A stretch of DNA of 64,000 nucleotides from Bacteroides ovatus (GTDB lineage: Bacteria > Bacteroidota > Bacteroidia > Bacteroidales > Bacteroidaceae), in assembly GCF_001314995.1 (NCBI RefSeq), contig NZ_CP012938.1, positions 3,844,001 through 3,908,000 on the forward strand, written 5' to 3'. Below, in pieces: positions 1 to 9,300 of this stretch (position 1 is its first letter; each line of letters starts with the position of its first letter). Below the pieces are notes generated by a model. The model ran no database searches and was not told where the DNA came from. It saw only the letters and a program-made list of their open reading frames with translations. The position numbers and the translations under genes were made by a program.

Positions 1-600
1 CGGATGTTTCTCCTTGATAGTCCTGACCAATTGCCCCAACATACCCGGGCGACCGATACCTGCCATGTCTTTCAAACAAATTTCAGGTGCACCGGCCTCA
101 ATCAGCTGATCGGCAATTCGGGCATAATACTCAACGGTATGCACCGGAGAATACGTGATACAAAGAGTTGCCTGCGGAATCATACCTGCTTCCAAAGCAT
201 ATTTAATAGAAGGAATGATGTTTCTCGTCTCATTCAGTCCACAGAAGATACGGGTGATATCCACTCCTTGCGCATGCTTGACTTTATACATCAGTTTACG
301 CACATCTGCCGGAACCGGGTACATGCGCAACGCATTCAATCCGCGATCGAGCATATGCGTTTGAATACCCGCTTCTTTAAAAGGCGCAGTAAAAGCACGG
401 ACGGCTTTATTAGGATTTTCGCCGTACAACAGATTCACTTGCTCAAAAGCACCGCCATTCGTTTCAACTCTGGCAAAACAGCCCATCTCAATAATCAAAG
501 GAGCGATACGGACAAGCTGATCAACCCGAGGTTGATATTTACCGGAAGATTGCCACATGTCCCGATAAACAAGACTGAATTTAATTTCCTTTTTCATCAT
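1..600 (-). CDS. Carboxyltransferase subunit (oxaloacetate decarboxylase alpha / pyruvate carboxylase B type), 3' end cut off
   Basis: The minus strand is open from an ATG at 600 to the window edge (200 codons). The protein begins MMKKEIKFSLVYRDMWQSSG and contains GCFARVETNGGAFEQ, GLNETRN and LKDMAGIGRPG. The RDxxQ motif near residue 14 and the KDMAG motif belong to the metal-dependent HMGL-like carboxyltransferase barrel that moves CO2 between biotin and pyruvate or oxaloacetate. The family usually runs well past 450 residues, so more than half is missing. A second ATG lies at 597; I kept the first. The gene reads away from the locus to its right and has its own promoter. Whether it belongs to a decarboxylase or a carboxylase complex cannot be told from this half. 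The plus-strand open frame over the same bases is a shadow. Confidence 0.85.
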   Translation of the reverse strand, partial: MMKKEIKFSLVYRDMWQSSGKYQPRVDQLVRIAPLIIEMGCFARVETNGGAFEQVNLLYGENPNKAVRAFTAPFKEAGIQTHMLDRGLNALRMYPVPADVRKLMYKVKHAQGVDITRIFCGLNETRNIIPSIKYALEAGMIPQATLCITYSPVHTVEYYARIADQLIEAGAPEICLKDMAGIGRPGMLGQLVRTIKEKHP

Positions 601-643
601 AGCCAATAATAAGTGATTTTTTCTTCGGTTAACTTCACATATA

Positions 644-677
644 CAAATATAACGGATTATTTTGACATATAGTCAAC
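644..677 (-). promoter_or_regulatory. Promoter of the carboxyltransferase gene with a palindrome over the -33 region
   Basis: TATATTTG on the minus strand (644-651) is a perfect Bacteroides -7 box. GTTGAC on the minus strand (672-677) sits about 22 bases upstream as a possible -33 element. That element is half of the inverted repeat TTGAC-ATATA-GTCAA (662-676), so a repressor could bind there, but no regulator gene is nearby. Confidence 0.5.
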
Positions 678-835
678 AAAACGCCTTAATAAGCCTATTT
701 AAAAAGATGTTTTATATCATAATGACAGAATAAAGCTATACTATGCATGTAACTATCATAAATAACAAATCAAATTGTTTTAATGTTCGCATTTATTCTT
801 TTAAGAAATGCTTTACTGACATATATACAATAAAA
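678..835. other. Intergenic stretch with no recognised feature
   Basis: This AT-rich stretch lies between the carboxyltransferase promoter and the terminator of the HU-like gene. I see no open frame with gene-like composition, no RNA gene and no repeat. Confidence 0.5.
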
Positions 836-876
836 GATGCACAGATCACCGATCATAAATCGATTCTCTGTGCATC
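836..876 (-). terminator. Intrinsic terminator of the HU-like gene
   Basis: GATGCACAGA (836-845) pairs perfectly with TCTGTGCATC (867-876). On the minus strand the hairpin is followed by TTTTATTG. It lies 42 bases past the stop of the HU-like gene. Confidence 0.75.
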
Positions 877-917
877 ACTACTACTCTAAAGCCACTTTTA
901 AGACAAAACTAACTAAA

Positions 918-1415
918 TTATGCAGCCGGATCCGGTGCTTCCCCGTTATCTCCCTTACCATCATCGCCGGAATCAGGATTGCCACCATTATTACCACCGT
1001 TACTACTTCCATCCGTATAATCCGTTTCAATCTCCACACGACGGGTGATACTCATATCTTCCAACGTATCCTTAAAGATTTTTCCCGGATAAAAAATAAT
1101 CTTTCTTTGAACGATTGACTTGGACGAAACATCTTTCTCATCATCCGCACTCTTGGCACGGATAGTAGGACTGAAAATACCGAATTCACCCAACTGAACA
1201 CTCTTTCCGTCGTCAATATCTTCAGCCATCTTATCTACCAGACCACTGACCACCAAATCCACCACCTTACGATGGACACCACAAAGCTGACTCACCTTGC
1301 GACACATCTTTGCAAAATTCACCTTACCGGAACGAACCGATTTTGCTACATACTTTTCGTTTTTGTCCTTGTCAAAACCGAACACACGTTTTGTTACTAC
1401 ATACTGTAAAGCCAT
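918..1415 (-). CDS. HU-like DNA-binding protein (HU-HIG family) with acidic Gly/Asn/Asp tail
   Basis: The 165-residue product has an HU-fold N-terminal part of about 125 residues. Its start MALQYVVTKRVFGFDKD and the stretch VQLGEFGIFSPTIRAK match the Bacteroidetes-specific HU-HIG proteins, which resemble HU and IHF and are presumed nucleoid proteins. The last 30 or so residues are low-complexity (Gly, Asn, Asp, Pro) and acidic, a tail common in this group. The gene stands alone with its own -7 box and terminator. DNA targets cannot be inferred. Its presence beside the glycan locus is probably coincidental, since such genes occur in many copies around Bacteroides genomes. Confidence 0.85.
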   Translation of the reverse strand: MALQYVVTKRVFGFDKDKNEKYVAKSVRSGKVNFAKMCRKVSQLCGVHRKVVDLVVSGLVDKMAEDIDDGKSVQLGEFGIFSPTIRAKSADDEKDVSSKSIVQRKIIFYPGKIFKDTLEDMSITRRVEIETDYTDGSSNGGNNGGNPDSGDDGKGDNGEAPDPAA

Positions 1416-1486
1416 AATTATTAAAGTTTAAATGGTTAAAAAAATAAAGGTTTACTGTTGCCATTCGTTTTGTTTGAATGACTCTG

Positions 1487-1494
1487 CAAAGATA
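1487..1494 (-). promoter_or_regulatory. -7 box of the HU-like gene
   Basis: TATCTTTG on the minus strand fits TAnnTTTG exactly and lies about 70 bases upstream of the start codon. I see no convincing -33 element. Confidence 0.4.
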
Positions 1495-1611
1495 TAACAA
1501 GGCACAAACCGTCCAGTCCCCTTTTGTCTCCTTTACGTCTCCTTTTAATAACAAGAGCTTTACAATTACTTAAATATAAATCACTATTACAAAGCGTATT
1601 ATATGAATTAA

Positions 1612-4497
1612 TTATTTTTTCTGCAAATCAGCGTTCAACAAGATACTGAACCCACCAACAAACGGTACTCCTGTATCAGTCCGCATCTGCGGAACAGATT
1701 CGTCCGCCTGACGTCCTTTTTCAGGGCGTCCAAAAACGTATGACAGAATATGCATAACTTCAGAATGAGAAGCATCATGTTTCATATAGCCATTACTCAT
1801 TATCCGGAATCCACATTTAGAGTTACTACGTTCAATCCAACGGGTTGCCTTCATTCCGGTTACGTCCGTACTTCCTGCCTCCCCTCCCCAAACGCCAAGT
1901 ATTGGGGCTGCTTTTTTATTAGGATAGGCATCGTAAGGGCCAAGACCTAACCAATGCAGCTCTTTAAGCTCTGGGACTGTTTTAATTGTCATTCCAACTA
2001 TAGGTATTTGAGGAATAGCTACATCAGTCAGAATCTCATAATTTACATCCAAACGCCCATCCACACCTATTGAATAACGATAGATAGTGGTAAAATGATT
2101 GGCAGAATCTACATGACAATCCACTTTTGCCCGAATAATAACTTCATCCAGTCTATCTTCTACACTCCATTCCTTGACAGATGTTGTATACTGATTCAAG
2201 TCAACAGCCTTACGGACATTCTCTTTTCCAAATGCAGATTTCTCACACGGATCAAGCGGAGACCATATTATAGGGCGTAAATCTGTAATCAACTGTTTGT
2301 CCTGGGCCTCTGCCGAAATCAATTGACCGGTTTGAGGACTAAAAACATAACGTATATTGCCAGTTTCTATCGTTACTGTTTCAGTTTGGTTTACTGATAT
2401 TTTCCCGCAAGGCAACACTGTTCCAATCTGTTCTACCGACGGGCAAAGTTCCACAGCATCCCGCGTAATCTCTTCGCCATTGACGTTCGTAAAGATAAAC
2501 CAAGCATAGTAAGTCTTTCCTGCACGGACTGTTTTCAAAGCTTCCACCGGCAGTTTGAATGTAGATTCGGCGTGAGGTTGCCCAGTGATAGAGTTAGTAC
2601 CGGATGCCAAAACCCTTTCATCTTCCCTGATAGACCAGTCGATCTTTACAGTAGTAAGATCCGTAAAATCAAAATCATTCTGAATAGGAATTCGCAAGGA
2701 ATCCTGACCGGGAGTAAATGAAATCTTCTCTACAGCAGGATAAACCTGTGCATACACAGCCTTCGTTTCCCAATAATCACGGGTAAAATTACGATAGGAA
2801 TCCACAATACCGTCCCATCCCGCATAATCAATCCGCAGATAATCATCTCCAGCATGTACATCTTCATTCTTTTTCTGAAGATTACGCACCGGAGTCCTTA
2901 TACCCTGATCCGCCCACATCCAGATTGCCGCCCCTGCTCCTGCCGGATGTTTGGTCAATGCTTTCCAACGGGCTTCCAATCCGCCAAATCCTGTATTACC
3001 ATAAGCATGAGTATATTCCGTGGAAATTATAGGACGGTCAGAATGAGCTGCCAACCGGTCATATTCCTGCGGCTTCCAATAATGAGGAGCAAGAATATCA
3101 ATTTCTTCCGGCAACCATTCCTCCGCTCTCCAAGGTAACAAGACAGGACGAGTGGGATCAAGCGCTTTCACCAGCTTCACAGATGCCAGATGTAATGAGG
3201 TCAACGGATCCTCATTGCCGACTGACCAATAAATAATCGACGGATGATTAATGTCCCGGACAACCGTTTCATACGAACGTTGCAGAGCAGCTCCGGAACA
3301 GGAAGGGTCATACATCAAATTTCCGGCGCCTCCTAATGAAACTTCATTACCTACATACATCCCCATCTCATCACACAATTCAATAAACCCTTTCGCCGGA
3401 GTATAATGGGAAAGACGGATATAATTGATATTCGCCGCTTTCATAAGAGTCAGATCCTGCAACCAATGTTCACGGGTAGTGGCACGACCGACATCCGGAT
3501 GTTCATCATGACGGTTCACGCCACGCAATTTGACGGCCTGCCCGTTGATTCTAAAAACACCACCTACCGTTGAAATCTGCCGGAACCCGATTCGTTGCGT
3601 ACGTGTATGTGTCACTTGCCCTTCTTCAACAAGCTCAACACACAGATTATAAAGATAAGGATTCTCCGCATTCCAATGATGAGGTGACTGAATACGGAAT
3701 GTCAGACCTATTTCCCGATCCGTAGAAATATGAGCGGGTACTGTCAGCTGCCGCCGGGCAACTTCCTTCCCTTCTTTATCTGTAAGGGTAAATCTAAGAT
3801 CGTATGATGCACCCGGACTTGGATAATTACCCGGCACTGTACTTTTCTGTTTGTCACCAACCATAACACGCAGTTTCAAATCCGCATCTTCAAACCGATT
3901 ATCGAAAAAGGTCTGTGCGACCATATTGTCTATCCAACGTTTACGCGGCATAGCTTCCAAAGTGACATCCCTGTAAATTCCCCCCAATGTCCAGTCATCA
4001 AAAACATCAAATTTATACTCTTTAGTTATCTGCCTTACACGGACTGCCAACAGATTCGCCCCGTCTGTTTTCAGCTTGCCGCTGACATCAAACGCAAACG
4101 ACGTATAACCGCTGTCATGCCTGCCCAGAAACTTCCCGTTCAGCCAGACTTCCGCCGATGACCACACCCCGCCGAAATGAAGCAATACACGCTTCCCATC
4201 CCAGCCTTCAGGAGTCTCGAATTTATGCAAATAAAAGCCCTCACTAGCCTTGTTTTCCTTGAACCCTCTATATACAGGTTCCTCATATCCCAGAACAGCC
4301 CAATTGGACGGTACAGGGATCTTTGTGAATTTCTGACTACTGAATCCCGGAGAGCTGAAATTCTCCAGACGTTTAGCCTCCTGTTCAGTCTTTGCCAAGG
4401 CAAATTGCCATTCACCGTTCAAGCTAATATACTCTTGAGCATTTACACAGAAGCCTGATAACAGTAAAATAAATAAAATGATGATACGCGGATTCAT
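1612..4497 (-). CDS. GH2 family glycoside hydrolase (beta-galactosidase-like), secreted
   Basis: I place the start at the ATG at 4497, because MNPRIIILFILLLSGFCVNAQ is then a clean signal peptide; an upstream in-frame ATG at 4530 would bury it. The mature protein has the GH2 sugar-binding fold (LNGEWQFALA, VWLNGKFLGRHDSGYTSFAF), the immunoglobulin-like middle domain, and a TIM barrel starting at RGVNRHDEHP. The acid/base Glu lies in WSVGNED (about E429) and the nucleophile in ISTEYTHAYGNTG (about E494). A C-terminal beta-sandwich region (residues 690-960) resembles the LacZ domain 5. At 961 residues it is LacZ-sized. The likely role is removing beta-linked galactose from RG-I side chains in the periplasm. 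It is the last gene of the HTCS-side group, 64 bases after the CE12 gene. Linkage preference is not readable from sequence. Confidence 0.88.
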   Translation of the reverse strand: MNPRIIILFILLLSGFCVNAQEYISLNGEWQFALAKTEQEAKRLENFSSPGFSSQKFTKIPVPSNWAVLGYEEPVYRGFKENKASEGFYLHKFETPEGWDGKRVLLHFGGVWSSAEVWLNGKFLGRHDSGYTSFAFDVSGKLKTDGANLLAVRVRQITKEYKFDVFDDWTLGGIYRDVTLEAMPRKRWIDNMVAQTFFDNRFEDADLKLRVMVGDKQKSTVPGNYPSPGASYDLRFTLTDKEGKEVARRQLTVPAHISTDREIGLTFRIQSPHHWNAENPYLYNLCVELVEEGQVTHTRTQRIGFRQISTVGGVFRINGQAVKLRGVNRHDEHPDVGRATTREHWLQDLTLMKAANINYIRLSHYTPAKGFIELCDEMGMYVGNEVSLGGAGNLMYDPSCSGAALQRSYETVVRDINHPSIIYWSVGNEDPLTSLHLASVKLVKALDPTRPVLLPWRAEEWLPEEIDILAPHYWKPQEYDRLAAHSDRPIISTEYTHAYGNTGFGGLEARWKALTKHPAGAGAAIWMWADQGIRTPVRNLQKKNEDVHAGDDYLRIDYAGWDGIVDSYRNFTRDYWETKAVYAQVYPAVEKISFTPGQDSLRIPIQNDFDFTDLTTVKIDWSIREDERVLASGTNSITGQPHAESTFKLPVEALKTVRAGKTYYAWFIFTNVNGEEITRDAVELCPSVEQIGTVLPCGKISVNQTETVTIETGNIRYVFSPQTGQLISAEAQDKQLITDLRPIIWSPLDPCEKSAFGKENVRKAVDLNQYTTSVKEWSVEDRLDEVIIRAKVDCHVDSANHFTTIYRYSIGVDGRLDVNYEILTDVAIPQIPIVGMTIKTVPELKELHWLGLGPYDAYPNKKAAPILGVWGGEAGSTDVTGMKATRWIERSNSKCGFRIMSNGYMKHDASHSEVMHILSYVFGRPEKGRQADESVPQMRTDTGVPFVGGFSILLNADLQKK

Positions 4498-4561
4498 AAT
4501 ATAATTTTTGTAGAAACAATTAGAACTCAATTCATTTTAGAAACTTTATACACAACCTATA

Positions 4562-6229
4562 TTATATCCCCGTCAAACAATCCTTCAACGGGCAATCCGT
4601 ATCTTTCAATCCCTCAATAATACTTTCCGCATTCAGGCGCGCACCTTTCAGAGAAGTATGGGTATGATCATTTTTGAAGAGTCCGTTCACTTTCTTTCTA
4701 CCTTCCTTCTCCATTTTATCAGCTGATAATTTATTCAAGTCGATAAAACAGGCCCCCTTTGCTTCAGCCGCTTCACGCGCCCATCCTGCATAAGTATCAG
4801 TTCTTCTTTCTATCTTCCCTTCCTTCCAGATATTACGTGGAGTAGGACTTAAAATAACCGGAACAGCCCCCTTCTCCTGTACATCCATAATAAATTTCTT
4901 CAAATACCAGCCATAAGTATACACAGCCTCATAAATCCCAGTCTTTTCCACCATGACAACTTTGCTTTCGTCACCCGTTCCTTTCAGTTCACCACGCGCC
5001 TTTCCTTTTTGTATATCCCCGCCGTCATTATGTCCAAATTGAATCAACACAAAGTCGCCCGGCTGCAAAGCATTATATATCCTATCCCAACGTCCGGTAT
5101 TCATAAAACTCCGGGCACTGCTTCCCGGTTTCCCCCAATTCTCCACTGATACTTTCTTCGGGTCAAAGAACTTAGCAATAACACTTCCCCATCCCCACAA
5201 ACCATCCTCATCTTTATCCTGATTCTTTACCGTACTATCTCCTACCACAAAAACTACCGGTCTTCCTTCCTTACGTGTGGCACCCGTTTTCACATCTTTC
5301 CGGACAGGCTTCAAATACTCCGCCAACTCCAAACCCGGACAATTCCGGATGCCTTCCACAGCAGATTCAGCATTAATGCGGGCTCCCAATGCTCCCGTGT
5401 GAGTACGTTCCTTCAGCGGGGGATAGAACAGATAATTCACCTTATCCCTCCCGAACTTCTCATATTTACCTGCCGTTATATCATTCAAGTCTATAAAAGG
5501 AACCTTCTCGGCTTCTGCCACCTGTTTCGCCCATAAACCGAAAGTTTTGTTTACACGTCCGACTTTGGTACCGTTTTCTTTCCATGAATTACGGGGAGTT
5601 AGAGAACAAAGGATAGGATGAGCTCCTTTCGCTCTCGTTTCACGAATAAAACGGCGCATATATTCACCATAAGTATAAACTGTTTCTTTTACACCTGTTT
5701 CCTTGATAGTGACTTTCAAACTGTCATACCCTATACCGGGTATGGAAGCACGCGCACGAATACTGTCATAAGGGCCGTTATCATTATGCCCAAGTTCAAC
5801 AATCACCCAATCGCCTTTGCGTATCCCTTTCAATACATCCGGCCAAAAACGATTATAAAAGGTACGGCTACTCGTACCACCTAAAGCATGATTCTCGACT
5901 GTAATTTTATTCTCATCAAAATATTCAGGGGCAAAATATCCCCATCCCCACTGACCATTGCCGCCATTTCCTTTGGTTCCGGTACGCATCGTAGAGTTTC
6001 CTACCAGAAACAGTACGGGATTATCCCCCTTCCGGCTTTTCCCCGGAACCGGACGTGCCATGCGAACAATTTTCATACTATCCAACGTATTATCAACGGT
6101 ATGAAATACATCTTCCACCGGAGGCGGAACCTGATTCTGTGCACTGCTATTTCCAACAAATACAAATAAACAGAGCAGACTTATACAGCCATTTACGAAT
6201 ACTTTTTTAAAACAATATACATCTTTCAT
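4562..6229 (-). CDS. Tandem CE12-type rhamnogalacturonan acetylesterase (two SGNH domains)
   Basis: A signal peptide (to about residue 30) precedes two SGNH hydrolase domains, roughly residues 70-305 and 322-550. Both have the CE12 signatures WGWG, a GHND block (GHND at 147-150 and 399-402) and HT(G/S)xxGARxNAES. These enzymes remove O-acetyl groups from galacturonic acid of RG-I, exposing the backbone. The second domain has the standard GDS (D331-S332) and DHTH (D521, H524). The first reads GNS (N78-S79) and ERTH (E274, H277), so Asp is changed at two conserved places while Ser and His remain. Single-domain CE12 enzymes are about 230-260 residues, so this is a fused duplicate. It lies 168 bases after the HTCS gene and 64 before the GH2 gene, all in the same direction. 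Confidence 0.88.
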   Translation of the reverse strand: MKDVYCFKKVFVNGCISLLCLFVFVGNSSAQNQVPPPVEDVFHTVDNTLDSMKIVRMARPVPGKSRKGDNPVLFLVGNSTMRTGTKGNGGNGQWGWGYFAPEYFDENKITVENHALGGTSSRTFYNRFWPDVLKGIRKGDWVIVELGHNDNGPYDSIRARASIPGIGYDSLKVTIKETGVKETVYTYGEYMRRFIRETRAKGAHPILCSLTPRNSWKENGTKVGRVNKTFGLWAKQVAEAEKVPFIDLNDITAGKYEKFGRDKVNYLFYPPLKERTHTGALGARINAESAVEGIRNCPGLELAEYLKPVRKDVKTGATRKEGRPVVFVVGDSTVKNQDKDEDGLWGWGSVIAKFFDPKKVSVENWGKPGSSARSFMNTGRWDRIYNALQPGDFVLIQFGHNDGGDIQKGKARGELKGTGDESKVVMVEKTGIYEAVYTYGWYLKKFIMDVQEKGAVPVILSPTPRNIWKEGKIERRTDTYAGWAREAAEAKGACFIDLNKLSADKMEKEGRKKVNGLFKNDHTHTSLKGARLNAESIIEGLKDTDCPLKDCLTGI

Positions 6230-6397
6230 TATCTAACATAATTAATAGTTTGTCAATCATGCTACAAATGAATCCACTTTCAGATAAAAAGACATGTAAC
6301 CCCGTTCGTATAACTGTAAAACTATACAAAATCAAGTGATAAAGCCCCACCAATGCAAATTAACTTCAATTCTTCCGCGTCACCGATACCGATTTTT

Positions 6398-9300
6398 TTA
6401 CTCTTCTCCCGCACTTTCTTCCATATCGGATTTTCCCGCACTCTTTCTGTATTGCGAAGGCGATTTCCCGAATGTATTCTTAAAGCATTTACTAAAATAG
6501 AAAGGATCATTGATACCGACCTGATAACCGGCTTCAGATATATTTATATCGGAAGTAATCAACAGTTCCGCCGCCCTCTTCATACGGAGCAGCCTCACAT
6601 ACTCATTGGGAGAGCAGCCGACAATACTCTTCAATTTACTGTAGAAAGTAGTACGTCCCAATCCCAATGCCGGAGCGTAAGTGTCCAGTTTGAACTCCGC
6701 ATCTCCCATATTTCTTTCAATAATGGCATTTATCTTATCCAGGAATATTTTATCCCTGTCGGTAGTACTAATCAACGGTTGCAAGTTACCCGGTTCCGTT
6801 GCAAACTTCCGTTGCAACTTCTCCCGCTGCTCGATAAGCTTTACTACACGAGCCAAGAGATATTGCACACTGAAAGGCTTGGTGATATAAGAATCAGCCC
6901 CCAACTGGATGCCCTTCAACTGGTGTTCTTCCGAAGAATAAGCAGTCAACAGAATGACAGGAATATGGCTGATATTGAAATCATTTTTCAACCGTTTCGT
7001 AAACTCGAACCCATCCATTTCGGGCATCATCACATCGCAGACAACAATATCCGGCTGGTCTTCCGCCAACTTTTCCAGTCCTTCCGCTCCATTGGAAGCT
7101 GTAGAAACCGTGAAATATTTCCCTAACTGGCTTTCTATAAGCGTGCGGACATCATCATCGTCATCAATCACCATCACCTTATATTCTTTGAATGGTTTGT
7201 TGACAGAAGTGCCCAGGATTTCCACCGCCTTTTCATCAGGCAAAGTCGCTCCGGTTGTTATTTCCTTAACCGCAACGTCCGGTTCGGATGCTGAAGACTG
7301 TACGATATCTGCCGGATCATAATTCTTATCCGACAATGGTATAGTCAGTGAAAAACAAGCTCCCCCCAAAGAAGAATCCGAATAAGCTACATTACCTTTA
7401 TGAACTTTGGCGAGTTCGGCAGTCAGGTGCAACCCGACACCCGTGCCGTCGGAAGCATAGTTAATCTGTTCGAATCTGACAAACAACATCTTACGCTTCT
7501 CTGCGGGAACTCCGGGGCCACTGTCTGATACACTTAATGTAAACGTATCATTTTCGGCAGAAGAGTCAAGTCTCATCACAATCTTTCCGCCTGCCGGAGT
7601 ATTCTTGAAAGCATTGGACAAAAGATTATATGCAATCTTATCCATCTTGCTCCGGTCGAGCAGCATCCTTCCCGTAGAATCGTTCGATTCAAAAAGATAT
7701 TCTATCCGTTTCTTGGCCGCCATGTCTTTGAAAGTAAGATAAATGTCATAAAAGAAACGTTCGGCCACCGTCTCTTCCAATTTCAACTCCATCTTGTTGT
7801 TCTGCAAACGGCGGAATTCCAGCAACTGGTCAATCAGACGCAACAGCCGGTTAGAACTTTTTGTCAGTAATCCCAACTGTTTATTGGCAGCAGGCGGCAA
7901 ATCCTTCTGGTTAGACAAGTCCTCTATCGCGCCACGGATAATAGTCAATGGAGTACGGAACTCATGAGATATATTGGTGAAGAAACGTAGCTTATATTCT
8001 GTCAGTTGTTTCTCAACCTCAACAGCCATATTCAACCGGTGCATCTTCAAGGCAAGCCTGACTGCAAAATAAATAAGTATTCCTCCCACCAAAATATATA
8101 AAAGTACCGCTATCCACGATTTCCACCAAGGTGGAAGAATAATGACTTCCAGAGTAGTCTCCTCACTGCTCCACACACCGAAGCTATTACAACCTTTTAC
8201 TTTGAACATATACCTTCCCGGGGGAACATTCCGATAAGTCGCCATGTTATTGCGCGAACCGAGATTCCAGTCTTTTTCAAATCCTTCCAGATAATACGCA
8301 TATTGGTTGAGTTCCGCGGCATGAAAATTCAGCATCGTACATTCAAGGTTAAAAGAGTTCTGATTATGCTCCAAAACAATCTTCTTCGTATTCGTAATAC
8401 TTTCCATCAAAGGAGAGTCCTGTCCTTGCGGACGCATCGGATTTCCGTTAATCCACAAACCCGTTACAAGTACGCGGGGAGCATACGTATCAAATTTAAT
8501 CCCTGAAGGATTGAAAATATAGACACCATTGTAACTGCCGAACATCAACTCTCCGTTTTTCTTCTTCCAGCACGATAATTCGTTGAAAATAGCGGCATGA
8601 CGGTTATTCGAGAAAATAAAATTCTCAAAACGTTCCGTCTGCAAGTTGAATTTGGAGATACCGCTCTCCGTACTTACCCATATATATCCTTCATTATCCT
8701 CCAGTATGGCCTGTACAGTCTCGTTAGCCAGACCATTATCTGCATTATAGTGCTTGAACCATGATTTTTCCAGTTGCTTCTCCCTGACCAGCAGATTCAA
8801 TCCGCCACCGGTGGTGCCCAGCCAGATATTTCCCTTGCTATCCTCAAATACAACCTTTACCTCATTATGGCTCAACGATTGCTGATCCTCTTTGTGAAGA
8901 TGCAGGGAGATATATTTATTCTTATCCTGAATCAATTCATCCGGATGAAAAACAATGACTCCATCGTTAGTTCCCACCCATATCAATCCTGTCCGATCCT
9001 GAATCATCGCCCGCATCATACACTGATGCTTGTTTTCCGTCACAAACTGGCGGAAAGTCAGCTTCCCCTGATGCCTTTCTCCCAAATGCAATCCTCCCCC
9101 AAAAGTGGCTATCCACATGCGATCTTTATTATCACGCATAATAGTAAATATATTGTTGCTTGATGAAGACTGCCACACCCAGTCATCCAAGGTGTGTTTT
9201 TCCACTATGGCATCTCCTTTGGGAGAAAGAAGCACCAATCCTCCCCCTTTCGTTCCCAGCCACTTATATCCAAGAGTATCTTCCGCAATCGAAAACGGTA

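Noticed and set aside
4..609. Plus-strand open frame of 201 codons
   Set aside because: It is the antisense of the carboxyltransferase gene, whose minus-strand protein has clear family motifs. The plus product has no recognisable content.
1372..1554. Minus-strand frame of 60 codons beyond the HU-like gene
   Set aside because: It overlaps the HU-like gene start and its -7 box and has no gene-like features.
6230..6397. Possible regulated promoter before the CE12 gene
   Set aside because: I looked for GTAC-centred sites at the usual distance and found none. The best -7-like box (TTCATTTG, 6272-6265, minus) has no operator at 29-30 bases.
6353..7126. Plus-strand open frame of 257 codons
   Set aside because: It lies antisense to the receiver and AraC domains of the HTCS gene and its product has no motif.
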